From assembly GCA_021796315.1 (NCBI GenBank), contig JAJYOH010000055.1, positions 1 through 17,405 of the forward strand: 17,405 bases of DNA, written 5' to 3'. Shown piece by piece: positions 1 through 6,495 of this stretch. This DNA comes from Chloroflexota bacterium (GTDB taxonomy: Bacteria > Chloroflexota > Anaerolineae > Anaerolineales > Villigracilaceae). Below the pieces are notes generated by a model. That model saw only the letters and a list, made by a program, of their open reading frames with translations. It was not told the DNA's origin and searched no databases. The first letter of the stretch is position 1; each line of letters begins with the position of its first letter. The position numbers were made by a program, and so were the translations under genes.

Positions 1-309
1 AATTTTTAGATCGGCAAAAGTGCGTTCGCCAATCGTGTGCTCCAGCCACTTATAGACTCCGCCGAGGCCGAGAAAAGATGGATTCTCGTCGCCGACACGG
101 TCATACAAACGCGATTGATCCACCTCGGCAAAGATATCTTCGATCTGATCAGGAGTAAAACCGGCCGCGTAAAAAATAGCGACCATCCCGCCGAAGCTCG
201 TCCCCGCAACCGCGCGAATGCGGAATCCTTCTTTTTCGAGAACACGTAAGACGCCGATGTGTGAATTGCCTTTTGAGCCGCCGCCGCCAAGCGCCAATGA
301 AATATCCAT
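1..309 (-). CDS. Patatin-like phospholipase (RssA-type), N-terminal part, runs off the window
   Basis: The first 103 residues are present and the gene continues beyond base 1. The protein opens with MDISLALGGGGSKG, the glycine-rich oxyanion-hole loop of patatin-like acyl hydrolases. At about residues 44-49 it has GTSFGG, the G-x-S-x-G nucleophile elbow with the catalytic serine. The catalytic aspartate of the Ser-Asp dyad would lie beyond the edge. Family members cleave acyl chains from lipids; there is no signal peptide, so it is probably cytoplasmic or membrane-associated. The start at 309 is preceded by AGGA five bases upstream and by TACAAT ten bases upstream, so the leader would be very short. 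It lies 62 bases downstream of the NBR1-Ig lipoprotein gene on the same strand. The family call is firm; substrate is unknown. Confidence 0.85.
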   Translation of the reverse strand, partial: MDISLALGGGGSKGNSHIGVLRVLEKEGFRIRAVAGTSFGGMVAIFYAAGFTPDQIEDIFAEVDQSRLYDRVGDENPSFLGLGGVYKWLEHTIGERTFADLKI

Positions 310-371
310 ACTATTCCTGATTGTATGCTTGATTGAAAACTTACCTTTAATTGACTGTTGAAATTGTTCCT

Positions 372-1106
372 TTATGGGGTTGGGGTAGGCGTATCTGCCG
401 GCGGCACAGGAGTACTGGTTGGATTTGCAACCGTGAACGAGACTACCAGGGTCGCCCCGAAAGCATTGTTATTTGAATCTGCCATCCGCCAATAGCTGGC
501 GTAGTTCCCTTCTTTTTTGGGAGCATCCATGTTCAAAGAGACTTCGGTCCATTGACCAACTGGTATCTCCGAGCCAAGCTTTACAAGCGCAGCGCCGAAA
601 CTATCTCCACCGACAAGTGTAAGCCGATATTGATACATCCAGGGACAAGTTCCAGTATTTTGAACCTTCCATGTTTTCGTGAAATTTTGGCCCGGCAGAA
701 AAACCGTCCCCGGAGGATAGTTCACATGACGTATGAATTCCAGATTACTGCATCCGAAAGCCAGCGCTGACGGATTAAGTGTGGGTGTGGCAAGCGTCCC
801 CGTTGGGGATGGGCTGAAAACCGTACCGATCGTCGCAGTATAGTATGGACGCGTAGCCGTGGGTATCAACGTGGGAGACGCGACGGGCGTATTAAACACA
901 AACGTCGCCATTGGGAGCGTAGGAATGGAATTGGTGGGAGGGACCAAAGCAGTCTGTGTTGTAAAGTAGGAAGCGACCAACGTATCGACCACGCTGGTGT
1001 AAATTACATTGACATCCTGCGGGGTCGTCGTACCGGCATTTCCACACGCCGATAGCAAAACAGCAGACAATATCAATGTAATCAAAATTCGTTTTGAAAA
1101 ACTCAT
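372..1106 (-). CDS. Secreted lipoprotein with NBR1-type Ig-like domain
   Basis: 244 residues. Residues 1-21 form a lipoprotein signal (basic start, hydrophobic core, lipobox LLSAC with the lipidated cysteine at 21). Residues 25-115 are a low-complexity Thr/Pro/Ser-rich linker. Residues about 118-230 match the Ig-like domain first described in NBR1, with the PGT...PGQ.F.KTW.V.N.GTC.W core and the later APKKEG.Y...WR and N.FGA strands; this fold is common in extracytoplasmic proteins of Chloroflexota. The tail is again PTPTP-rich and may be a spacer. The likely role is binding or display at the cell surface; no catalytic motif is visible. A strong GGAGGT site (1110-1115) lies three bases before the ATG, and TACAAT at 1124-1129 is a possible -10 box without a clear -35. 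The domain call is good; the function is unknown. Confidence 0.8.
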   Translation of the reverse strand: MSFSKRILITLILSAVLLSACGNAGTTTPQDVNVIYTSVVDTLVASYFTTQTALVPPTNSIPTLPMATFVFNTPVASPTLIPTATRPYYTATIGTVFSPSPTGTLATPTLNPSALAFGCSNLEFIRHVNYPPGTVFLPGQNFTKTWKVQNTGTCPWMYQYRLTLVGGDSFGAALVKLGSEIPVGQWTEVSLNMDAPKKEGNYASYWRMADSNNNAFGATLVVSFTVANPTSTPVPPADTPTPTP

Positions 1107-1271
1107 TCGACCTCCAGATAGATATTGTAGAACGATAAAATCATAACAGATTTGTCATCATCGCAGAAAATTGGTTAACGGAGTATCAATTTATATTCAC
1201 GCACTAAAGCATGAATCAGTCGCTTAATGTCCGCCCTGGAACAGGATAACAAGCCAAATCATTGGAAAAAT

Positions 1272-2435
1272 TTAAACAACAACCCGCGGCAAAAGCGCCT
1301 GTAACGCGTTCACCAATGCGTCGACATCTTCCTGAGTATTGTATCCCTGCACCGAAATGCGGACGAATTGCCTGCCTTGCCATTGGGTCAGGGGTACTTC
1401 TATTTTATACTCATCATACAAACGGCTTTTGAGCAAAGCAATATTAGATGAGGGAAGCGGGGCAATTCCCATCTGGCTGTAAAAATCCGAATCGAGCGGG
1501 TACAGCGGCGGCATCCTGGTCAGGTCGCATATTCGCTCAATCGCCTGACAAAGCAACGCGTGACATTCGCGTCTCACTTCATCCCAATTATGTTCTTTCA
1601 TAAATTGGATGGCAGTCGGAACGGTCAAAGCAGCCGCAGGGTCTTTGGTGCCTGTCCACTGAAAAAGATCGATAAAACGTGAACCAGTGGTTGTCTCTGG
1701 AGTCGCGCCATATCCCCAGCTCACGATCAACGGCTCGATCAGGTGTTGAATTTCGTGCCGCACATATAAAAATGCGGAGCCTTTTGCGTTGAGCATCCAT
1801 TTATGACAATTGCCGAAAACAACGTCTGCGCCCAAAGCCTGCAAATCTACCGGGATTTGTCCCGGCGAATGCGCGGCATCGACAATGCTCAATATGCCTG
1901 CCCTGCGCGCCCGCTGACAAATTTTTTCAACCGGCAAACGCAACGCAGTCGGCGAAGTAATGTGACTCAGATAAATCGCTTTCGTCCGCGATGTCACACC
2001 CGACCAAATTTGTTCAACGATTTCATCTTCAGAGCGAACCGGCAATGGAATGGACTGATGAATATATTTCGCGCCTGTTTTTCCGCAAACAAAATCCCAG
2101 GTGTAATCACACGCGCCGTATTCATGGTCAGTAGTCAGGATTTCGTCCCCCGGTTTGAGTCCCAGGGAACGAGCGATGATGTTCACGCCATGCGTCGCAT
2201 TGGGGAAGTAAACCAAATCATCCGCATCGGCATTGAGATATTCTCCAAGCGCACATCGGGAATCTTTTAACAGGTCATCGAGTTCGCGTCCAAGGAAAAG
2301 TACAGGCTGGTGTTCCAATCGCAGTTGCCAATTCTGATAAGCATCGAATACAGGCTTTGGCGTTGCGCCAAAGGAACCGTGATTCAAAAAAACAACATCC
2401 GGGTTTAAGAGAAAGTATTCTTTTAGGAATGGCAT
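1272..2435 (-). CDS. Class V aminotransferase, isopenicillin-N epimerase (CefD)-like
   Basis: 387 residues, a full-length fold type I PLP enzyme. Visible landmarks are FLNHGSFGATP at 17-26, typical of CefD-like and cysteine desulfurase-like proteins; the phosphate-binding NATHG near 79-83; D186 in IVDAAHSPGQ, which would contact the pyridine nitrogen; and K212 in GNCHKWMLNAKG, the Schiff-base lysine. The C-terminus (RQFVRISVQGYNTQEDVDALV) is the usual small domain. Family members act as epimerases, desulfurases or lyases on amino acids; the true substrate cannot be read from sequence, and no beta-lactam genes are nearby. The ATG has no Shine-Dalgarno sequence, but TATAAT lies six bases upstream (2442-2447), so the mRNA may be leaderless. 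It diverges from the large membrane protein gene, with a MITE between them. Confidence 0.85.
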   Translation of the reverse strand: MPFLKEYFLLNPDVVFLNHGSFGATPKPVFDAYQNWQLRLEHQPVLFLGRELDDLLKDSRCALGEYLNADADDLVYFPNATHGVNIIARSLGLKPGDEILTTDHEYGACDYTWDFVCGKTGAKYIHQSIPLPVRSEDEIVEQIWSGVTSRTKAIYLSHITSPTALRLPVEKICQRARRAGILSIVDAAHSPGQIPVDLQALGADVVFGNCHKWMLNAKGSAFLYVRHEIQHLIEPLIVSWGYGATPETTTGSRFIDLFQWTGTKDPAAALTVPTAIQFMKEHNWDEVRRECHALLCQAIERICDLTRMPPLYPLDSDFYSQMGIAPLPSSNIALLKSRLYDEYKIEVPLTQWQGRQFVRISVQGYNTQEDVDALVNALQALLPRVVV

Positions 2436-2441
2436 GAGGCA

Positions 2442-2447
2442 ATTATA
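2442..2447 (-). promoter_or_regulatory. -10 box (TATAAT) for a probably leaderless aminotransferase mRNA
   Basis: A perfect TATAAT on the minus strand ends six bases before the ATG at 2435. Transcription normally starts about seven bases after the -10 hexamer, which would be the A of the start codon itself. The intervening TGCCTC contains no ribosome-binding site. No good -35 is seen at standard spacing, and the MITE target duplication begins at 2470, right where a -35 would be expected. Confidence 0.5.
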
Positions 2448-2478
2448 AACTCGGTCTTTGTTATGTTGGACAAATCAG

Positions 2479-2600
2479 CAGCAATTCTCAATACGTCATT
2501 GCGAGCGTTTTTTGCGAAGCAATCTCCTCGTCAAAACAGGGGATTGCTTCGACGGAAGAACGCCGTCTCGCAATGACATGGTTTATATTGAGAATTGCTG
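2479..2600. mobile_element. 122-bp MITE-like element with 15-bp perfect terminal inverted repeats and 9-bp target duplication
   Basis: The element begins with CAGCAATTCTCAATA (2479-2493) and ends with its exact reverse complement (2586-2600). It is flanked by the direct repeat ACAAATCAG at 2470-2478 and 2601-2609, as expected for a target-site duplication. The interior is a second inverted repeat with outer arms GTCATTGCGAG and CTCGCAATGAC (2495-2577) and inner GAAGCAATC / GATTGCTTC. It has no coding capacity, so a transposase would have to act in trans; none is in the window. The 9-bp duplication is compatible with several IS families, but the source family was not identified. Confidence 0.8.
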
Positions 2601-2624
2601 ACAAATCAGGAGTATCGAAAAAGC

Positions 2625-2701
2625 TGGGCTTTTTACCACGAAGTCACGAAGACCCAAAGTTTTTTGTGTCCTTGTGCATTCGAGTCTTCGTGGTTAGCCC
2701 A
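2625..2701. repeat. Palindromic repeat with ACCACGAAG arms
   Basis: The left arm TGGGCTTTTTACCACGAAG (2625-2643) pairs imperfectly with the right arm CTTCGTGGTTAGCCCA (2686-2701). Inside, CACGAAG is reiterated on the left and AGTCTTCG appears on the right. It is non-coding and lies just downstream of the MITE in the same intergenic gap. The 'CACGAAG' unit recalls widespread short palindromic repeats of environmental bacteria, and the element at 17278-17347 has the same kind of architecture. Confidence 0.6.
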
Positions 2702-2755
2702 TTGAATTAGCCACTCCCGACAAATCATGTCTCAGACGCCCAATGACTTTTCTCT

Positions 2756-2761
2756 TATAAT
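2756..2761 (+). promoter_or_regulatory. -10 box (TATAAT) for a probably leaderless membrane-protein mRNA
   Basis: A perfect TATAAT lies nine bases before the ATG at 2771. The sequence between them, TGACTCAAC, has no Shine-Dalgarno motif. The transcript would have a leader of only zero to three bases. No convincing -35 hexamer is seen at 16-18 bp spacing. Confidence 0.5.
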
Positions 2762-2770
2762 TGACTCAAC

Positions 2771-4867
2771 ATGAAATCCATTCGTTTTACGGCCAGATCC
2801 ATTCCGCTCGTCTTCGCGCTGACAACGGTCGTCGCTTACGGTCTTTTGTTGCCCTTCACCGGTTTCTATTGGGACGACTGGCCCTTTGCATGGATCGCAA
2901 AATTTCTTGGCCCGCGCGAATTCATCGCGGCCTTCAGCGGATTCCGTCCATTTCTCGGACCGATCTTTTTTGCGACCACCAGCCTGATTCCGCCAAACCC
3001 GATGCTCTGGCAAATCTTCGCCCTCGTCATCCGCTTCATCGCCGGACTTTTGGTTTGGTTCGTGTTAAATCAAATTTGGCCGAACCACAAACGTCAAACG
3101 CTGATCGCATCTTTTCTATTTCTTGTTTTCCCCGGATACAGTCAACACTGGGTGGCGCTCACACATATTAATCAGGAATGGATTCCTTTTATTTTTTATC
3201 TGCTTTCATTTGGTTTTACCGCTCGCGCAATGAACAGGAACGTCATTGCGAGCCGTTCCGTGGCGAAGCAATCCCCAACACCCAATAAACCTGAGATTGC
3301 TTCGGACGGGCAAAGAACGCCCAAACGTCCTCGCAATGACATCCTGAACACAATCATCGCTCTCCTCTTTTTAGTTCTTGGCGTTTTTCCAACAGAATAT
3401 TTCATCGGTCTCGAACCGCTTCGTTTTCTTTTTATTTGGGTCATTCTCGCAGAAGAGACAAAAGGTTTTTGGCGCGGCTTTATACAAACATTTAAACGCT
3501 GGCGGCCTTATCTTTTAATCTGGCTTTTGAACGCGGGCTGGCTGGCTTATTATTACAAATCAGGCGCGTACATTTCCTACGGCGTGACCACCACGAATCA
3601 CATCCCATCTTTTTATGATGCGCTGACAACTTTTGGCGATGCGTTTTGGAAAGCAGGCTTTTATATCTGGGCACAGGTGCTGGTGCTTGCCGCACAATCC
3701 ATCACCGCGCCATCGACACTTCTCACTCTCGCGCTGATTCTTCTTTCGTTCCTTCTTCTTTCATTTTATATTTTCAGGCTACAATTTCCTGAAAATCCAT
3801 CCATCACATTTTCCATTCAAGCCATCGTGATCGGCATCATCGGAATTTTGCTTGGGCGAGTCCCCTCTTTCGCGGCGGGGCTTCCACTCACATTGCAGTC
3901 CAGCTTCGACCGTTTCATGATTTCCATGATGCTCGGCGCAAGTTTATTCATGGTCGGTTTGATCGAGCTGCTCATCAAAAACGCGCGCGTTAAAAACATC
4001 GTCTTCGCTTTGTTGATCGCGCTCGGTATCGGCCAGCAATTCTTCAACGCCAATATTTTCCGCCGCGATTGGGTCCGGCAACAGGAAATCTACTGGCAAT
4101 TCGCGTGGCGCATTCCCGCCCTCAAACCAAACACTGCCATCCTGACAACCTACGTTCCCATCGATTACGAAACAGATCTATCCTTCACCGCCCCACTTAA
4201 TTGGATTTATGCGCCGGACTTCAAAAAATCAGATTTGCCTTACGCAATGCTTTACGCCATCGAACGTCTCGGCGGCGCAACTTTACCGGACCTCAAACCC
4301 GGCACCGTTATCAATTTCCCTGACCGCACTGTGACCTTTCACGGCTCGACCTCGCAAGCCATCACGATTTATTTTCCGCCGAGCGGATGCCTGCGCGTGC
4401 TCGATCCAGCTTTTGGCGATGCAGAAACCTATTCCCGCTTTCCGAATTCGATCAGCCCGCTGGTTCCGCTTTCCAACCCATCGCAAATCGTCCCTGATGC
4501 GCCTTCTCTCGAATTATCATCTCCCCCATTTAATAATGAACCATCGCACACGTGGTGTTATTTCTATGAAAAGGCTGAACTTGCGCGGCAAGTTGCAGAC
4601 TGGAAACGAGTGGCCGCGCTGGGACATGAAGCATCAAAACAAGGTTTCTCTTCAACCGATGTTTTTGAATCATTGCCATTCATCGAGGCCTATGCACGCA
4701 CCGGTGACTTAAAATCCGCAGAGCAGATGACACGTCAGGCGTGGAATGATGAACCGAAAATTCATCAGGGGTTATGCGCGCTTTGGAAACGGGTGCAGGC
4801 AACGGGTCCGAATGAGGCGCAGGGTTTTGCATCCAATTTACTGAGCGGGCTGGGCTGTGGACAGTAG
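2771..4867 (+). CDS. Large polytopic membrane protein, GT-C glycosyltransferase-like, with a repeat-derived insert
   Basis: 698 residues. The N-terminal two thirds (to about 425) carry many hydrophobic spans. The first predicted external loop contains FYWDDWPFA (residues 33-40), an acidic DD motif placed as in GT-C (ArnT/PMT-like) glycosyltransferases that use polyprenyl-phosphate sugars; this family assignment is an inference. Residues about 430-600 look like an extracytoplasmic soluble domain and 600-690 are helical, TPR-like (WKRVAALGHEA, YARTGDLKSAEQM). Residues 158-190 are polar, basic and unlike their hydrophobic surroundings; they are encoded by a 99-bp palindromic repeat in frame (separate entry). 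It may act in surface glycan assembly, but no other glycan genes are adjacent. The gene appears to be leaderless. Confidence 0.6.
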   Translation: MKSIRFTARSIPLVFALTTVVAYGLLLPFTGFYWDDWPFAWIAKFLGPREFIAAFSGFRPFLGPIFFATTSLIPPNPMLWQIFALVIRFIAGLLVWFVLNQIWPNHKRQTLIASFLFLVFPGYSQHWVALTHINQEWIPFIFYLLSFGFTARAMNRNVIASRSVAKQSPTPNKPEIASDGQRTPKRPRNDILNTIIALLFLVLGVFPTEYFIGLEPLRFLFIWVILAEETKGFWRGFIQTFKRWRPYLLIWLLNAGWLAYYYKSGAYISYGVTTTNHIPSFYDALTTFGDAFWKAGFYIWAQVLVLAAQSITAPSTLLTLALILLSFLLLSFYIFRLQFPENPSITFSIQAIVIGIIGILLGRVPSFAAGLPLTLQSSFDRFMISMMLGASLFMVGLIELLIKNARVKNIVFALLIALGIGQQFFNANIFRRDWVRQQEIYWQFAWRIPALKPNTAILTTYVPIDYETDLSFTAPLNWIYAPDFKKSDLPYAMLYAIERLGGATLPDLKPGTVINFPDRTVTFHGSTSQAITIYFPPSGCLRVLDPAFGDAETYSRFPNSISPLVPLSNPSQIVPDAPSLELSSPPFNNEPSHTWCYFYEKAELARQVADWKRVAALGHEASKQGFSSTDVFESLPFIEAYARTGDLKSAEQMTRQAWNDEPKIHQGLCALWKRVQATGPNEAQGFASNLLSGLGCGQ
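3242..3340. repeat. Palindromic repeat inserted in frame inside the membrane-protein gene
   Basis: The outer arms GTCATTGCGAG (3242-3252) and CTCGCAATGAC (3330-3340) are identical to the inner arms of the MITE at 2479-2600, and GAAGCAATC / GATTGCTTC recurs inside. The span is exactly 99 bp, 33 codons, with no stop in the host frame, so it adds a polar, basic peptide between hydrophobic segments of the host protein. TGAACA occurs just outside on both sides (3231-3236 and 3345-3350) and could be a short target duplication. The MITE's 15-bp outer ends are absent here. Confidence 0.75.
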
Positions 4868-4880
4868 TCCATTGCGCGGC

Positions 4881-4909
4881 TTGACGTGTTAAACGGGATA
4901 TGCTACCAT
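4881..4909 (+). promoter_or_regulatory. Sigma-70-type promoter for the LysM lipoprotein
   Basis: TTGACG (4881-4886) is followed after 17 bp by TACCAT (4904-4909), and TG at 4901-4902 gives an extended -10 element. The start site would be near 4916, leaving about 25 bases of leader that contain the AGGAG (4931-4935) before the ATG at 4941. Confidence 0.5.
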
Positions 4910-4940
4910 CCATTTTTGATAGATATCAAGAGGAGACGTC

Positions 4941-5675
4941 ATGAAAAAGAAAATTAGCGTGAGACTGGCCAGTCTTATCCTGCTTGGATCAATTCTGGTA
5001 TCGGCTTGCACGCAACAATATTCTCAAGCGCCGCTGGCAACGCCGACTCTAATCCCCACCGGCTTGTTTGTATCGCCATTCCCATCCGGCCAGGATCCAA
5101 TGCAAGTGATAGCCGACCTGGGCACGCAGACTGCGCTGGCCAATGGCACACCAGGGACGCCATCCACACCTGCAACTCCGGGCACACCGGGCACCGCCAT
5201 CACGCCATTGATCGGTGCATCGCTAACGCCGACTCTTGGCACGCCTGGTATTCCATTGGTTGTTACCACTCCTGCGCCGATCACAGTTGTTCCCGGCGCA
5301 ACCACATCGGCGCCTTCCACTGTTGTAGTTCCATCTGGCCGCCCAACCACTTACACTTTGCAATCAGGCGAATGGCCATTCTGCATTGCGCGCCGCTTCA
5401 ATCTTAACCCCGATGATTTGGCCGCATTGAACGGGTTGCATGACAGTCAGGTCGTTCAGCCGGGACTCGTGTTGCAGATCCCGCAAACCGGCACCTTCCC
5501 CGGCGCGCGCGCCTGGCATAATCATCCTGATACATTCACAGTAGATTCTTCGACAGATACTCTTTACAGCATTGCCTGTTATTACGGTGACGTTTATCCC
5601 GAGACGCTTGCGCAGGCAAATGGCCTTTCACTGAACGCAGCGCTAACTGCCGGACAAAAGATAACCGTCCCGTAA
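4941..5675 (+). CDS. Lipoprotein with two C-terminal LysM domains
   Basis: 244 residues. The signal has a KKK start, a hydrophobic core and the lipobox LVSAC with the lipidated cysteine at 23. Residues 30-135 are a Pro/Thr/Gly-rich linker with TPGTP-type repeats. LysM 1 spans about 137-184 (TYTLQSGEWPFCIARRFNL...LQIP) and LysM 2 about 198-244 (DTFTVDSSTDTLYSIACYYG...ITVP). LysM domains bind N-acetylglucosamine-containing glycans such as peptidoglycan, so this is likely a wall- or surface-binding lipoprotein. No catalytic domain is present. Each LysM carries a cysteine at the equivalent position (PFCIA and SIACY), an uncommon feature that may allow disulfide bonding. AGGAG at 4931-4935 supports the start, and a promoter and a terminator bracket the gene. 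Confidence 0.85.
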   Translation: MKKKISVRLASLILLGSILVSACTQQYSQAPLATPTLIPTGLFVSPFPSGQDPMQVIADLGTQTALANGTPGTPSTPATPGTPGTAITPLIGASLTPTLGTPGIPLVVTTPAPITVVPGATTSAPSTVVVPSGRPTTYTLQSGEWPFCIARRFNLNPDDLAALNGLHDSQVVQPGLVLQIPQTGTFPGARAWHNHPDTFTVDSSTDTLYSIACYYGDVYPETLAQANGLSLNAALTAGQKITVP

Positions 5676-5695
5676 AACAATGGAAGAATCAAAAG

Positions 5696-5722
5696 AGCCC
5701 GGGCAATCGCCTGGGCTTTTTT
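5696..5722 (+). terminator. Intrinsic terminator abutting the Nudix gene start
   Basis: The stem AGCCCGGGC (5696-5704) pairs with GCCTGGGCT (5709-5717) around an AATC loop, with one G-T pair, and is followed by TTTTTT. The T-run ends only two bases before the AGGAG ribosome-binding site of the next gene and 12 bases before its ATG, so no promoter fits between them. Confidence 0.85.
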
Positions 5723-5734
5723 CTAGGAGTAGTC

Positions 5735-6265
5735 ATGCCTTTCAAACTCACTAAATCGGAACCTGTCTTTCAGGGGCGTGCATTTAAGATCCGCCGCGAT
5801 ACGCTCAAGACACCTGATGGAAATGAAACGAAGTTTGATATCGTCGAACATAATGGCTCGGTCATCATCATTCCAATCGATGCCGATGACAATATGCTCT
5901 TTGTTCGACAATATCGTCACGCCGCTGGAAAGGATTTACTCGAACTTCCGGCTGGAACGCGCGATGGCAGCGAAGCTTATGAAGATTGCGCAGCCCGCGA
6001 GATCCGCGAAGAGACCGGCATGGCCGCGGGCAGGCTTGAACGCATCGGAGATTTTTATCTCGCGCCAGGATATTCAACGGAATTCATGGCTGTGTTCCTT
6101 GCAACTGAATTGCGTCATGATCCGCTTGAAGCTGATGATGATGAGTTTTTGCAAGTTGAGAAAATTTCAGTGAGAGACGCAATCCAAATGGCGGAACGCG
6201 GCGAGATGCCCGATGCCAAATCGTTGGCAGCATTATTTCTGGCAAGGCCGCATCTAAAAAGATAG
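5735..6265 (+). CDS. Nudix hydrolase, ADP-ribose pyrophosphatase type
   Basis: 176 residues. A fully canonical Nudix box G-x5-E-x7-REUxEExGU spans residues 74-96 (GTRDGSE...REIREETGM), giving the metal-binding glutamates. It is preceded by ELPAG. The following APGYSTE places a proline 15 residues after the box (P111), the hallmark of the ADP-ribose pyrophosphatase subgroup, which splits ADP-ribose to AMP and ribose 5-phosphate. Length fits the family (about 170-210). AGGAG at 5725-5729 supports the ATG. The gene sits directly behind a strong terminator, so it depends either on read-through from the LysM gene or on a promoter inside that gene. A second terminator follows it. This one is a chromosomal housekeeping type and is not close to the two island Nudix proteins. 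Confidence 0.9.
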   Translation: MPFKLTKSEPVFQGRAFKIRRDTLKTPDGNETKFDIVEHNGSVIIIPIDADDNMLFVRQYRHAAGKDLLELPAGTRDGSEAYEDCAAREIREETGMAAGRLERIGDFYLAPGYSTEFMAVFLATELRHDPLEADDDEFLQVEKISVRDAIQMAERGEMPDAKSLAALFLARPHLKR

Positions 6266-6309
6266 GAATATACAATTAAGTTATTGCTTCATTTCCTGTT
6301 TTTTTATCG

Positions 6310-6341
6310 AAGACGGCAGTTCAAACACTGCCGTCTTTTTT
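6310..6341 (+). terminator. Intrinsic terminator after the Nudix gene
   Basis: A perfect 11-bp stem, AAGACGGCAGT (6310-6320) with ACTGCCGTCTT (6327-6337), loop TCAAAC, followed by a run of T to 6341. Confidence 0.9.
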
Positions 6342-6462
6342 ACTCCATAATTTACCCAATTCTTGTCCGAAATATGACAACTCGCAGGGGTATTCAGGCC
6401 ATTAATAACTAACGTCATCAGCCTATGGGAGATACACTTGGAAATTGAAAGATTGTTATTCC

Positions 6463-6477
6463 CGGGCAGTCTGCCCG
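6463..6477. promoter_or_regulatory. 15-bp perfect palindrome just upstream of the nifJ ribosome-binding site
   Basis: CGGGCAG-T-CTGCCCG is a perfect palindrome around one central base, followed by TTTCC and then the AAAGGAG site of nifJ (6483-6489). It could be a repressor operator or a short leader hairpin that controls access to the ribosome-binding site. It does not match the Rex or FNR consensus sequences that I know. No convincing promoter was found in 6342-6462. Confidence 0.35.
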
Positions 6478-6495
6478 TTTCCAAAGGAGCTAGAA

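Noticed and set aside
2479..2701. Possible CRISPR array or tRNA in the intergenic repeats
   Set aside because: The repeats are inverted, not regularly spaced direct repeats, and no cloverleaf or conserved tRNA T-arm (GGTTCRA) was found.
5024..5350. Gly/Val/Pro-rich 108-residue open frame antisense to the LysM lipoprotein linker
   Set aside because: It mirrors the Thr/Pro-rich repeat coding of the real gene and has no start signals.
6445..6495. Upstream in-frame ATG extending nifJ by 17 residues
   Set aside because: The extension has no similarity to NifJ N-termini, while the ATG at 6496 has a good AAAGGAG and places T31, E64 and R114 at the expected positions.
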